NCBI RefSeq assembly: GCF_964340395.1
Contig: NC_135551.1
Coordinates: forward strand, 14,591,003 to 14,655,002
Length of the DNA: 64,000 nt
Origin: Glandiceps talaboti
Lineage: Eukaryota; Hemichordata; Enteropneusta; Spengelidae
Reading direction: 5' to 3'
The notes below the pieces were generated by a model. That model made no database searches. It was not told the origin of the DNA and worked only from the letters and a program-made list of their open reading frames with translations. The first letter of the stretch is position 1. Every line of letters begins with the position of its first letter. A program made the position numbers and the translations under genes. Positions 10,643 through 23,228 of this stretch are shown here, piece after piece.

Positions 10643-13287
10643 GCTCCCTCGACTCAATGACTGCCTGTAGTATAGACAAATATTTGGCAGATAGAATTGA
10701 AAAGTGGACAATTATGTGGAAGACTCGGTTGTTTACAGCTTAAGCTTATTTGGGAGAATGTATGCACTAATTTCGTCAAAGCTCCTTTATGTACAATAAA
10801 ATGTGTTATTACAATTCATAGTAGTCTAAGCATGGCGACAATCTATAGAACGGATACGAATATATTTTTCTCCAATCACTGTGTGGTGTATTTACTTTCA
10901 AATGAAATACGATCACGCTATTGTTGAGCGACCACATCGAATTGAACTTTACAGCAATTCGATACCAGCAGAAATGCACAGATGCAAAAAAAGTCGTCAG
11001 GTACCAGGCACCATCGTGACAAATTGACAATGTTTTCATATGGTAGAGTGTGTACATGTTTAACATGTAACGTTTACATATTGATGCTATCACCGGATAC
11101 TGTGTGTCTACTTTACTCTAGTAACATCTACTGGTACAATTCTTACTGGGTGGCGATGAACTAAATTTTAACAAGCATACATATTCCATCACGTTTTCAA
11201 TACGAATACAATCTGACAAACAAACACACTGTAAGTAGGCTGTAATATTGTTAAAAGTAAGGACCACGATTGTAAGGTGTTTTTTTTTGTCAATTTGTGA
11301 GGTATACATGTATAATTTTCAATGATTACAGCTTGCCTGGCTGCTCACTTAGGGCTTGCAGGTTAGAACGCTGATATTTATACAGGGGTGGGGTGGGGGT
11401 GGGGGGAAAGATACTAACTTAAATAGTACATCGTCAGTATGTATGTATTGTAGTTTTGACACTCATTTTCCCCAACACATGTCGAGTTTTGATTCTGGGT
11501 TTTTAATCATTATGTAGTGATCCTGTATGTAATAATGCTGACCGCATACTTTTCAAGCTGCTTATTGCTGAGTCCGCGGCATTCACAGTTGTGCTTCAGA
11601 GACCTAATTAGTACTGGGTTAGATTTACGACAAAAAGTAAAAAAAACCACCCACCACCACCAGCAGCCAACCAAAACTTTCATCCTTTTATGTAACTGAT
11701 ATGTATATTTTGGTCTCTGTTTTCAAGCAAGACTTTTGATCCCGAGTTTTTAAAATCTTTGTAGAAATTAAATTGGTTCGGCCATGGTTTTGTGCCAAGA
11801 ATTATTCCACCACGGTATCTATCTTGCCCAATAGGGAGGTACGACCATGTTTCGCAGCACAACCGTAAACAGGTTAACACTACTACCCTTTCCTTCACTC
11901 CCCGCATAAGTGCTTCACTCTGGTGTATAGTAGTAAACGTATATACAAGTGTTAGCCAGTGTGTCAAATTAAGGGAAAATTACTGTTGCTCACAAGAACC
12001 GTCAGCTAGCAAAGGTTACTCTTCCTTATGGGGAAACTACTGGTCCTTACTCCATGCAGCCTTTGAACTCTATCTATGGCTACAGCTAAAAGATCATACG
12101 ATTTTGAACTTTAACATGATATACTTATGTATTTTGCTGTGACAAAATAAGCGGGTACAATACATAGTTTACTATTCACAATGTTTCATCTTTATAATCT
12201 CTTCTGTTATTCACAACCTATTATATAAAAGTACAGATACAAAGATTGCAGCTAATGTGGATGAATGAAAATCATTCAATCATATTATCTGCAATCTCAA
12301 AGAGGTCGCAATCCCTTCATTCACCCCACCGTCTGATTCAGCGCACGAATGCCTAAAATAGGTCTGAATGTCTAGGACGACCTGATTAGTCAGTCAATAA
12401 TAATTCGAGAAATTCAACCAACCACTTATGTTCTAACATATTGTTGTATGCTATGCTATGGTATGCTATGCTATGTCACGGTAAACACGGTCAACAATGC
12501 TCTGGCACGTGACGAGTCAAATTGGATTGTAACCAATAAACGTAAAACAGGTAGAGAGAGAATTGTCAAGGCCGCCTCCTTTGCACCACCAATCTTTTTC
12601 CTATTATCCCCCACCATTTCCTCATCATCAGCCCTCCCCTGCCGTAAATTCCCGTAGAGGGCCAATCCTTGGTGATAAGTGGAGTTCTTAGTCAACCGTG
12701 ACCACATTATAATCGGTATATACGCGACGCTATTTCTTTGCGTTTTGTGAGCGACTAATATTCTTTCTTAGAATCTACTTTGAATTTAATAAATCTGTTT
12801 AAATTGTAACTGCTTCCAAATTCATTTACTTATTGCATTTCTATTGAGTCGAACTCATTTTTTTTGTGTCGAAGAGCAAGCCTAAGTGTGTAGACGATGT
12901 CAAACGAATCTGACAAAAAAAGAGCGACGTAGGAATACATAATTTCATAAACACACACTAGACTATAGTAAGAGGACGATATTTTGTACGTTCGGACAAA
13001 ATATTAAGCTGAGTAAAGTTTTCGTCAAAATTTCACACCACTTATTGCATAGATAATCTTTGAGGGGTTTGCCTATTTTAATCACATGTACATTGCATGG
13101 GATTCAAACATAACAAGCACTGCACTAGTTCTAAACGGGGGTATTTTATTTATCGATCAGACAATTAAGAATGTGTTCCCTGAACGTTATTAGAATATCA
13201 ATATTTTTTTAGACATTGTTCATGTCCATAAGGGGTCTATTTAAATCTAATAATTAATATGATTACATGTTGAAATCATGATTGAGT

Positions 13288-13306
13288 GGGGGGGGGGGGG
13301 GGGGGG
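13288..13306. repeat. Poly-G run
   Basis: About 19 consecutive G, followed by a dispersed palindromic word also found at 18-58. Confidence 0.9.
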
Positions 13307-13988
13307 TTTTCCTGATTTTTGGGTGCGGACTGAAAAATCAATTTGATTGGATATATTACAAATACTTTGTGTATACTTTTACTCAAATTTGTTTTCTTAC
13401 ACGGTGTGCAAGGTGTACAATGCTAGAATTAAGTCACAGTATCAAATATTAAAGAAAAAAATGTCTGAAAACACGTTCAAGTCAACTTTAATATGTCGTA
13501 GGACAGACCATGCACCACGCTTGTATGATAAAATCAAAATAACAACAAAACAAATAGAACGATGTACAGGGCAGCTAACAATTCGTAATAAATATATGAA
13601 TGGAAACACAATACAATTTCCGTGTATTGATTTAATATTCGCTTTTTATTACAAATTACAATCCAACAATCTTTCAATATATTATTAGGTTTCGCTCCGC
13701 CCTCACCGGCCGGCTCTAGATCTATCGTGAATCTATCTGAATTGAGTTGACCGATGTGTGAGGGCGCCCCATCACGGCCTACATCACTGACTAAAAGGAT
13801 TACTTACTGACCATTTTGAGGTGATGGTGTTCCATGTATTGACTAATTTATCTTGACAAGTGGTGTGGATGAATATGCCAGGATGGTGTTTCTCCTTCCA
13901 AATGTAAAATGATTTTTTTTCAAAACACTTGTACATCCGATGAACATTGATGTCCAATTACCAAGTGTTGATAAGACACTTCAAAGTC

Positions 13989-14345
<357 letters not shown>

Positions 14346-14851
14346 CATTTGTGCACCCCAACAGTTCACACAGATTACGCATTTTAACAACAGATATGGC
14401 CACTATTCGATTAAATTTGGTGTTTTCGTGGAAAAAGTTGTAAGCTAAGCATATGTCCCATATGTATATCACCTTTGTGCCAGACTTATAAGGAATTGGC
14501 TATTGCATGCAAACGATATGATTTAGAGTCTGACTGGCCGTACTTTGAATATGCAAAGAAATGCTCTGAAGATATGATATAAGGTGTATAAAATAATAGT
14601 ATTTTGCTCTACATTGTCGATCGTCTTCCAGCATCTTGACAAGACTTGTCTATTACTGACGACTATTGTTGTCGAACACACTATTCATTATGAATAAGGG
14701 ATGTGCAGCATGTAGGAAAATGAGTTAGACTTTTGTCTAGGTCTTCAAGCGGTCGCTCACCTACAGTCAACAGGCACATTGTTCAATTGTTCCACCTGCA
14801 TTTCTTGTTGGTGCTTGTGAAACGAGATTTCAGTATCGGATTAAGCACCCA

Positions 14852-14864
14852 CACTGAGGAAATA
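14852..14864 (+). promoter_or_regulatory. Shared receptor promoter motif, gene A
   Basis: CACTGAGGAAATA, 99 bases before the ATG; member of the TATTGAGGAAATA series found upstream of the receptor copies. Confidence 0.5.
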
Positions 14865-14963
14865 AGTACTGACGACAGTGTTAACACTGTGTATTGCAGG
14901 ACCTATAACTACATTTTGCACATTCATTTATTATTTTTGTGTTGGTACCGATTTGGGGCCATC

Positions 14964-17165
14964 ATGTACATGCTACCGCTCGTGTCAATAGTTCTCTGCT
15001 TCGTTTGTGTTTTTTGTGGTGCCCAGGACGCGCAACCGTCTTTTTACATACAGCCAGAAGACCAGAGCCAACACTTTTCTTTCTTGAGCAGCAACCAAAT
15101 AGCTCTCCGTTTATTGTGCACAGTGCAGAATCTTCAAGCAACTCAGGACATGGTATGGTACAAAGAGGGCATTCAAATAAGTCAAGGAAAAACAATGTAT
15201 ATCATCACTGGTTTGACTGACAATCGTTATTCTATCATTGAGTTGTTATCAGGACAGTATTCTACATACAATCTACAGATTCAAGCCGATGCTTCTCATG
15301 CTGAATTTGATAATGGTCAATATATCTGTGCTGTGACACACAGTGGTTCGACTACTCCTGTAATACAGTCAGGTGTCCTTTATGTTAGAAACTATGTTCG
15401 CCCAGAGAATGGGGACCTTCAGTGCTCAATTGGTTTCCATGGACCGAATAATATGAACGTTAGTGAAGGCAATGAAATACGTTTGACTTGTTCATGTGAT
15501 CCAACAGGTGTACCGAAGATAAGACTACAGTGGAACAAGGAGGGGGACGTAATTCAATCTCTAAAATCAACATCTAATGGCTATAGAGGAGACAACGCTC
15601 TCAGTTTCATTCGGTACGATTGGATAGCGAACAAAGACGAACCACACGCCTTATTTTCTTGCACAGGTTTTCATCCACTGCTTCAAAAAAACAAAACTTG
15701 TCAACTCGGACCATTCAACGTTCAATATAAGCCAAGTATACAAATCATGTCTTCTTCTCAAACCGTCTCAGACGAAGATATTCTCATCACTTTCACATGT
15801 GATGCAGAAGCAAACCCAGCAGTGGAGAAGTACGAATGGACTTTACCAGATATTCCTAGATTTACAACAGAGAGTGGTAATATTCAACTTTCCAATGAAA
15901 ACAAATCACTATCAATGACGGGATTTTTGATGGAAGATAATGGTGAATATACAGTCACTTGTAAAGCTACTAATACTATTGGAAAGTCTACTGCTTCGGC
16001 GATTTTTAATGTGATTATTCCCAGTTCTACTACAATAACACCAGCATCGAAGGATAACGGCATTACTGAAGATGACAGTGATAGAGATTCTGCTCCTAGA
16101 TCCCAGACTAAAAATGTTGGAATCATTATTGGCAGTGTTATCGGTTCTGTCCTTTTTATTATTGTAATAATTATCATCATCATAATCTTGGTAGTCTGTG
16201 TCCTGAAATCACGAAGGAAATCAACCAGGAAGAAAAATCCAGAACGTCATCTCTCACTAGAGAATATCAGCAGTGATGGAAAAGAAGAGATATCGCCATA
16301 TGCGAGTTCAGTTGGATATCAAAACGACCATGTTGATCTATCTACGGAAAATAACGAATACGATTCAATTGAAATCACACTGCATACAAAACTTGCGTCG
16401 AAGAAAACTAATAATTCTAAATTAAGCAGTCCAACTGTGATAACAGACGACGGAAAGACAAGATCACAAACCAATACAACAAAGAAAGGTTCATCAAAAG
16501 ATCTTCCCAGTATTGAATGGAAAGATAACAAGAAGCCGATGGTCCCAAAGAAACCAAACAATCATAACTGCAAAGATACTGTGTCAAAGGTGATCAATGG
16601 ACAGCATCAGTCGTCTGCCACAATGCACGAAAGTGGGGTTACTGATATAAACTACCAAGAGACATCTGACAACATAAATACGTACGCCCAGGTGGACATG
16701 TCCAAGAAGAAACGTAAATCTAAAGACGGAATTTCCACTACCTCTAAAATTGAGGATATGAAAGTCTCTGATAAAGACAACAATGGCATCATTAGTGATG
16801 TGAAAAAGGGGGAAAACACCGCATATGAAACAGACTTCCTTGCTATTAGTGGTACACAAACCAATGATGAAACATGTAATATGTATGCACAGGTGGACAT
16901 GACCAAGAAGAACCGTAGAACCTATGACAGAACCTCTACAACCTGTAATGCTGATGGAACGACACATATCAACGAAAAACGCAGCGAGATCGATACCGAT
17001 GTAGACAATGAACTTGAAAAGAACTCACGAATGAATAACGTGGAAGGACTGACCTACGCTGAACTCGATTTATCGTCAACAGAACCTAAAATGAACAACA
17101 AGAAACGAAGTATGAACATTGACAACAACGAGGAGGGCACGGTGTATGCAGAAGTCAGAATTTGA
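14964..17165 (+). CDS. Ig receptor A, three Ig domains, ITIM-bearing tail
   Basis: A 733-residue single-pass type I membrane receptor in one open frame. Signal peptide about 1-20; Ig1 about 24-145 (C52 with C122, WYK, GQYICAV); Ig2 about 150-250 (C176 with C233, extra cysteines); Ig3 about 256-351 (C279 with C333); Ser/Thr/Asp stalk; membrane segment about 386-411, very Ile-rich and uncharged; basic stop-transfer; long polar tail. Tail tyrosines: INTYAQV (Y574), NMYAQV (Y641), LTYAEL (Y698, a canonical ITIM) and TVYAEV (Y728, fits ITSM TxYxxV), the last five residues from the end. By family such motifs recruit SH2 phosphatases and inhibit cell activation. The ATG at 14964 sits at the signal peptide; the frame continues upstream only to a TTG. 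Two Y-Q-V-D-M modules are each followed by Lys/Arg clusters. First gene of the cluster. Confidence 0.88.
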   Translation: MYMLPLVSIVLCFVCVFCGAQDAQPSFYIQPEDQSQHFSFLSSNQIALRLLCTVQNLQATQDMVWYKEGIQISQGKTMYIITGLTDNRYSIIELLSGQYSTYNLQIQADASHAEFDNGQYICAVTHSGSTTPVIQSGVLYVRNYVRPENGDLQCSIGFHGPNNMNVSEGNEIRLTCSCDPTGVPKIRLQWNKEGDVIQSLKSTSNGYRGDNALSFIRYDWIANKDEPHALFSCTGFHPLLQKNKTCQLGPFNVQYKPSIQIMSSSQTVSDEDILITFTCDAEANPAVEKYEWTLPDIPRFTTESGNIQLSNENKSLSMTGFLMEDNGEYTVTCKATNTIGKSTASAIFNVIIPSSTTITPASKDNGITEDDSDRDSAPRSQTKNVGIIIGSVIGSVLFIIVIIIIIIILVVCVLKSRRKSTRKKNPERHLSLENISSDGKEEISPYASSVGYQNDHVDLSTENNEYDSIEITLHTKLASKKTNNSKLSSPTVITDDGKTRSQTNTTKKGSSKDLPSIEWKDNKKPMVPKKPNNHNCKDTVSKVINGQHQSSATMHESGVTDINYQETSDNINTYAQVDMSKKKRKSKDGISTTSKIEDMKVSDKDNNGIISDVKKGENTAYETDFLAISGTQTNDETCNMYAQVDMTKKNRRTYDRTSTTCNADGTTHINEKRSEIDTDVDNELEKNSRMNNVEGLTYAELDLSSTEPKMNNKKRSMNIDNNEEGTVYAEVRI

Positions 17166-17276
17166 ATTTAAATGACGTATTCTGAAAGACCAATTAACTT
17201 TATTTTATATAACTTTGTTAGAATAAGCGCAATGCAGGCTACCTGACCCTTAAAAATATCGATGACATCAATATCA

Positions 17277-17336
17277 ACAGTGTGGTCATCATCACAAGCA
17301 CAACTATTACCATCAGCACCACCACCGTTGTCGTAG

Positions 17337-17405
<69 letters not shown>

Positions 17406-17457
17406 CCCACCCACCCCCATCATCATCATCCTCATCCTTATCATAATCATAATTATT

Positions 17458-17489
<32 letters not shown>

Positions 17490-17510
17490 CATCATGCTCC
17501 TCCTCCTCGC

Positions 17511-17558
<48 letters not shown>

Positions 17559-17560
17559 TG
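17277..17560. repeat. (ATC)n trinucleotide arrays
   Basis: Two long ATC blocks separated by a mixed segment, just after gene A. Confidence 0.95.
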
Positions 17561-18379
17561 TAACAACTACTATGTCGCTGCCATTGTCAACGACTGGAAC
17601 TATCAGCAGATTTAGGACGAAGACGAGATCAATAACTGAAGTACGAATGAAAGTAGTAAAGTTGCAGACATACAGACAGACACACATTAACTTGAGATTT
17701 AACAATTTGGTAATGAGACTCAAAATATCAAGTATAACTAACAAGAAATTAAAAGTCCATTGTACGTCCAGTAGCAACTACAGTTTTAGTATTATTAGCC
17801 AGTATAGTGTGAACATTTAGTAACTATTACTTTGTTTTCATTATATGTACTAAGTGTCTCTGTACATTATCTAAATACAATTGACAGTTATGGGGGGGGG
17901 GGGGGGTTAATAGAATTAAACATGTTGCAGTTTAGTAACGTTTATCATGTTTGAATTTTATATAGCAGAAATCTTATAACTCGTTTATCAATATAAAAAC
18001 GTATCCGATAAGAACAATCGAGTAAATACTAGTTCTTATCACCTTTAAAAAAAAATCAAATAACGTAATATCTTAAGTGAAATTATTAACCATATTTGTG
18101 TGGTTAATGATTGATTTACGAAATTACAAAAATATTCACTTTATTTGAATATAATTCACTATTGTAAAATCAGGTTATAAAATTGAATTTGTGATTTTGT
18201 AAAGAACAGTTTCTTAGGGAAGTACAAGTAGAATACTGTGGTGAATTTGTAGCTACAGATATGCTGTGAGATGGTAATAAGATGGAATTTAAGAACTGAG
18301 TTTTGGACTGCCACTTTCATTACAGTGTTCGGGTGTTTTTATAACATGATGGTGATAGATATAGAAACAAAGAACGTGA

Positions 18380-18385
18380 AATAAA
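18380..18385 (+). terminator. Polyadenylation signal, receptor A
   Basis: AATAAA in context GTGAAATAAATACTT, about 1.2 kb after the stop. It is placed just before the shared 3' cassette, as in gene B and gene D. Confidence 0.45.
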
Positions 18386-18772
18386 TACTTGGTGTAATTA
18401 TTTGTAAAAAATATAACATTTGTCAATATATGCTAGAATTCAGAAATCATAGAACCTGTACCTACATATACAAGAACATTCATGTCTTTTTTGAATCTGA
18501 CAAACTTGTGGTGATAAAAATATAACTATAGTCAGTGTACTACCTCAGGTTACACGTACTTCTCTTTCTGGTAAACAAGTTAACGTTTGACGTCATAAAG
18601 GAATGCTTTAGAACTCTTTCATTGTATGCTGCTAATGATATTACATAGCTATGGGTGGAGTGAACAAACAATTCTTTTGATGAAGGAGAGAGACTGATTT
18701 GGGGTCATGCTGAGACTATACTGTTTACCTGGAGGGTTCAGTAGTTCAGTCAAAGCAGATCCTGACGAGCTA

Positions 18773-18785
18773 AGGTCATAGGTCA
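18773..18785 (+). promoter_or_regulatory. AGGTCA direct repeat (DR1-like), after gene A
   Basis: AGGTCATAGGTCA, two perfect half sites separated by one base, inside the cassette shared by receptor 3' flanks. Matches the nuclear receptor DR1 consensus; binding is untested. Confidence 0.35.
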
Positions 18786-19438
18786 ATAACGGCATATGTA
18801 ATATAAAGACAGCACTTCCAGTCTGAAAGAAAATAAACACTACTCTGAACGTATATCATCTTCGTTGTAGTATACATGTCTCTTGTCAGTGTGTTTTGAT
18901 CACCAAATTATAAATCTCTGGATTATTGGCAGGGATTGATCATTCTGCATTGCAGTGAAAAAGTGAGAAAAGAACAAACAAACAAACAAAACATCATCAT
19001 AGCCATGACAATAAACTTAAAACGTTGTCAAAGTTGTATATGTCACAGAGGTGTATTTCTCACATTAAATCGTATTTAAATTGATAGCAGTAATAATCAA
19101 TATAGGTACTAAAGGCAGAACTAAGTCTGAACACAGTTTTTCTTAACAAAAGGTGTGCACAATAAACGATCGATGAAAGGAGGACACTCCCAGTCATACA
19201 AACAGGGTTGGCTTTGTCCGACTGTTCATGTGTCTTTTGTTCCTTCACATACTGCAGTATGGTATAGAATAGCACACTGTTGAAATCATTCAGTTATTCT
19301 TCTCTCGTTCTCGTTTTTACGGACATATCTGGCGAGATTTCAAATCGACAGAAAATATCTATGGTAGGGTAACAGCGATTGAAGAAAGACGAACCCGGGT
19401 GTTTTGTAACTGTTTAATTCCGGAGCATATTTGCGGTA

Positions 19439-21325
19439 ATGTACGAGACTTTGTTGTTGGATCTCCTTGGCTTTGCAATTGTGACAGTATCGTGTAATGG
19501 CCAGCAAGACACGACCCCTTCGTTCTACCTAGAGCCAGAAGACAAGAGCGTGACATTTCCATTCAACAGCAATTACTCGCAAGCACTCATTTTATCGTGT
19601 GGTGTGAAGAACCTCCAAATAGGTCAGTCAGTGGTGTGGTACAAGAGAGGTACTCCCATAAGTCATACAACAGCTATCTTCTACTCTACCGGTTTAGCTG
19701 ACACTCGTTATTCTGTTATCGAGTCGATATCAGGAGAGAATTCTATATACAATCTCCAGATTCAAACCGATGCTTTTCATGCTGAATTTGACAATGGTGC
19801 ATACTTCTGTGGTGTGAAAAGAACTAGTGCCCTTGTCACGATTTCTAACGTAGCATATATTAGAAATTATGTTTACCCAGAGACTGGAGATTTACAATGC
19901 TCTGTTGGTCTCCAAGGATCAAGTGACTTCGATGTCATTGAAGGTGAAGTTGTACGTCTGGTTTGTTCGGCAGACCCCACCGGTGTGCCACAAATAGCAC
20001 TACAATGGTACAAGGTGTACAATACGGTCACGCAATCTCTGTTAACAACTGGAAGTGGAACCGATGAGAGCAGTGGTTACTTTTTCATTAAACATATTCT
20101 TACAGCGACTAAAGGAGATAACTTAGTGTCATATTCTTGTACAAGCTATCACCCAACATTTCAATCAAACAAAACTTGTCAACTCGGACCATTCAACGTT
20201 CAATATAAACCAAGTATACAAGTCATGTCTTCTTCTCAAACCGTCTCAGAGGAAGATACTCTCATCACTTTCACATGTGATACAGAAGCAAACCCAGCAG
20301 TGGAGAAGTACGAATGGACTTTACCAGATATTCCTAGATTTACACTAGAGAGTGGTAATATTCAACTTTCCAATGAAAACAAATCACTATCAATGACGGG
20401 ATTTTTGATGGAAGATAATGGTGAATATACAGTCACTTGTGAAGCTACTAATGCTATTGGAATGTCCACCGCTTCAGTAAATATCGATGTTAAAATCCGT
20501 TCATCAAAAACTATGGTTACTATGTCAACAACAAAAGATGAAGGGATACATAAGGTTACCATGACACCAACAAGGAAAGATAACATTATACATACAGATA
20601 GTCATTTAACAACGAAGGGAAATTTTATATCTGACAATGAAGATAACACTACGGCTTATCATGCTAGTAAATCTGAGAGTGGAAATGCTGGAATCATTAC
20701 TGGTATTGTGGTGGGGGTTGTCATTGTTACTGTGCTAATTATTATCAGCCTTGTGATATTCCGTGTCCTAAAAATTCACAGGAAATTGCCATGGAATAAA
20801 GCATCTGAGGAATATCACTCAAGACAGATCTTCTCTTATGGAAGAGAAGATATATCACCGCATTCAGGTTCAGGTAACACTGTATATGATAACATTGGAC
20901 AACCTAAAGACAACCATGAAAGTGCTTCTGTTGCAATCACACTGCACCAAAAACTTACTTTCAGGAAGACTGGTAAACGAAAAGAAGCTGTGAATTGGGA
21001 AGCAGGGAAAGATATTCAAAGTATCGAACTGAAAGATAACACAAACTCTATGCTTGAAGAGAAACAAAACGTCCGTAAACTCAAAGATAATACGACTAAG
21101 AAGATCGCCACCTCTATGGATGGACAACTCTCATCATCCACGGGACAAAAGGGGAGGGTCAATGGTAAAAACTATGTAGAGGCCCCTGCCATTAAAAGTA
21201 ATGTGTACGAGCAGGTGGACGTGTCAAAGAAGAAACGTAAAACTGGTCGCAGAATCCCGGCAAGCTCAAATGCTGAAGAAACAAAAGAATCGGATCACGA
21301 GTACGTTACAACAACTTTGAAATAA
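19439..21325 (+). CDS. Ig receptor B, three Ig domains, shortened tail
   Basis: A 628-residue type I receptor in one frame from an ATG. Signal peptide about 1-21, Ig1 about 22-143, Ig2 about 145-255, Ig3 about 257-352, long Thr-rich stalk, membrane segment about 418-441, tail to 628. Tail tyrosines include TVYDNI (fits ITSM TxYxx[VI]; YDN is also a Grb2-type YxN) and NVYEQV, followed by a KKKRK cluster. Unlike A, C and D it ends with ...TTTLK before the LTYAEL and YAEV motifs. Decayed copies of those follow the stop codon (21346-21660), so the tail was shortened by an early stop. It may therefore signal more weakly or through different partners. Upstream, GATTGAAGAAA (19378-19388) is a poor match to the shared promoter motif. 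Confidence 0.86.
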   Translation: MYETLLLDLLGFAIVTVSCNGQQDTTPSFYLEPEDKSVTFPFNSNYSQALILSCGVKNLQIGQSVVWYKRGTPISHTTAIFYSTGLADTRYSVIESISGENSIYNLQIQTDAFHAEFDNGAYFCGVKRTSALVTISNVAYIRNYVYPETGDLQCSVGLQGSSDFDVIEGEVVRLVCSADPTGVPQIALQWYKVYNTVTQSLLTTGSGTDESSGYFFIKHILTATKGDNLVSYSCTSYHPTFQSNKTCQLGPFNVQYKPSIQVMSSSQTVSEEDTLITFTCDTEANPAVEKYEWTLPDIPRFTLESGNIQLSNENKSLSMTGFLMEDNGEYTVTCEATNAIGMSTASVNIDVKIRSSKTMVTMSTTKDEGIHKVTMTPTRKDNIIHTDSHLTTKGNFISDNEDNTTAYHASKSESGNAGIITGIVVGVVIVTVLIIISLVIFRVLKIHRKLPWNKASEEYHSRQIFSYGREDISPHSGSGNTVYDNIGQPKDNHESASVAITLHQKLTFRKTGKRKEAVNWEAGKDIQSIELKDNTNSMLEEKQNVRKLKDNTTKKIATSMDGQLSSSTGQKGRVNGKNYVEAPAIKSNVYEQVDVSKKKRKTGRRIPASSNAEETKESDHEYVTTTLK

Positions 21326-21345
21326 AATAACAATCACAATATCTG

Positions 21346-21660
21346 AATCTGGTCTTGCCAAAAAACTATAAAAGTGGTATATTCGGATCTATTATTTTGA
21401 CATATCAAAGAAGAAACGTAAAACATACGATACGCCTTCTGAAAGCTGTAAAATGCTGAGGAAATAACAGAAATTAGTAAATACCATAGTGACGACAACA
21501 ACATTAATCTACTAGTAAAGAACCACCGAGTGAGTGAGTAGGAATGATTGACCTACGCTGAACCCAATGCATTGTAAACAACACCAAATCTGAACAATAA
21601 GAAACGAAGTGAGAATATTTACTGACAAGAATGGGGAGCACATAACTTGTAGAAGTAACA
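21346..21660 (+). pseudogene. Decayed distal tail of receptor B
   Basis: After the stop, DNA still resembles the tail of the ITIM receptors: a AAGAAGAAACGTAAAAC block (the KKKRK module) near 21409, GACCTACGCTGAAC near 21550 (TYAE), AACAATAAGAAACGAAG near 21593 and a GGGGAGCACATA segment near 21633. The frame is broken repeatedly, so this stretch is no longer coding. Confidence 0.65.
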
Positions 21661-21867
21661 GTGTGATTTCAAATTAAAATCTTAGAACAAAAAATATTCA
21701 GAGGGACGTATAGGACTGGTGTAACTATAGTATGTGCATGCCAGCTATCGATGTTAATTGTACGGGTGGAAATTTGATGTAAATTAAGAACGAGGTCCGG
21801 ACTGTCAACATCATTACAGTGGTGATATGTTTTAACATGATGATAATTATATTAACGGAGAATCGGA

Positions 21868-21873
21868 AATAAA
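21868..21873 (+). terminator. Polyadenylation signal, receptor B
   Basis: AATAAA in context TCGGAAATAAAGTTTT; the duplicate relic has the same signal at about 29889. Confidence 0.5.
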
Positions 21874-22153
21874 GTTTTTAATATATGGAACGCAATTGTC
21901 CGACAATATGTGCTGAACACAGAATTTGTTGTTCCCACGACCAGACAGTTAAATCTACTAGCAGATTTTGACGTTTTAAAAGAACTCTTTAGACCCCTTT
22001 CATTGAGCGTTGTTAAAGATATTTTATGGCTATAGTTGCAGTGAAAGATTTTTGGACAAAGGAGGCAGACAGATTAGGTTTCGTGCGTGTTAAGATGTTA
22101 TTGTTTACCTGTAGGGTTGAGTAGCTCGGTCTCATGGAGAGTTATGAAAAGAT

Positions 22154-22167
22154 AGGTTCAAGGGTCA
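22154..22167 (+). promoter_or_regulatory. AGGTCA-like repeat, after gene B
   Basis: AGGTTCAAGGGTCA, a diverged version of the DR1-like element in the shared 3' cassette. Confidence 0.25.
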
Positions 22168-22998
22168 ATAATTGTAAAGGTAACCTTAAAATAGCGTGTC
22201 AAATCTGAACGAAATCAAGTACTCTACTATGAACATACTTCTCCTGTGTGGTATAGATGGCGCTTGTCATGTTGCCGGCGACAAAGTATTGATTTACTTA
22301 AAGTGGCACAAGCTGAGTTTCTAAATTTTTACTTTTATTTTTATTTTTAGGTGAAAATACTTAAATAAAACCACATTCCAGTATAATGAAAATGTCAGTA
22401 CATGTCATCTACATTGCAATTGTCTTTTAGCTTTGTTAGAACAATTACGTTGATTTCATAGTATGGATTTCCTGAACATTGTTTGATACGCATATTAATG
22501 ACGTCATTGGATAGTTTTGTATGGGTTATATCTTAATACCAGGTTTGAGTTCAGTCAATTGCAAGTGATGGTTAAGTACATTTCAGTAAGGAGAATTCTA
22601 CAAGTACATTTAAAATATGCAGCAGAAACTATGCCCAAATAAGTATAAACTCAGCTTGTGCCCCTTTAATTTGCATTTAATTATTTTGAACTGATACAAC
22701 AATTTTCAAGGGTTTACATTCCTTGTTTGTTGTAGATTATTGCTTACTCACTTACTGTAAACTGTAATTCATATGGGCTGTTCCCCCACGATTCACGAAC
22801 GTAATCACATAAACGATGTATTAAAATTAACGATTCGTCTTCGGTACTGCATGACATCCGAGTTGAAAATAACCGAAACTTTTCAACCCACGTGTCATAG
22901 GTAGACTATTTTTGGCTAGTAGTGGTCATTCACATATCATTAGGCTCATTCGTCATTTTTGTAAAATATGACACGAATTTCCAATTTTGTTAGCTGTC

Positions 22999-23125
22999 AT
23001 GTATGTACATGTATGTATGTATGTATGTATGTATGTATGTATGTATGTATGTATGTATGTATGTATGTATGTGTGTGTATGTGTGTGTGTATGTATGTAT
23101 GTATGTATGTATGTATGTGTGTGTG

Positions 23126-23159
<34 letters not shown>

Positions 23160-23167
23160 TGTATGTA

Positions 23168-23200
<33 letters not shown>

Positions 23201-23228
23201 ATGTATGTATGTATGTATGTATGTATGT
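22999..23228. repeat. (ATGT)n/(GT)n microsatellite
   Basis: Paralogous in position to the array at 30791-30998: both are followed by GGGGCGTG and ACGTATATGTCT. Confidence 0.95.

Larger units (their letters stand above)
17166..19438. other. 3' region of gene A and spacer
   Basis: Holds the ATC arrays, a poly-G run (17892-17906), an AATAAA at 18380-18385 and a noncoding cassette (about 18650-18860) that recurs after other receptor copies. No further gene seen. Confidence 0.55.

Noticed and set aside
11680-12142. Overlapping frames of 95 and 116 codons
   Set aside because: No recognisable domain, no splice or promoter signals, and frames open on both strands.
13347-13688. 113-codon frame
   Set aside because: Starts with TTG, AT-rich composition and no family resemblance; it follows a dispersed repeat.
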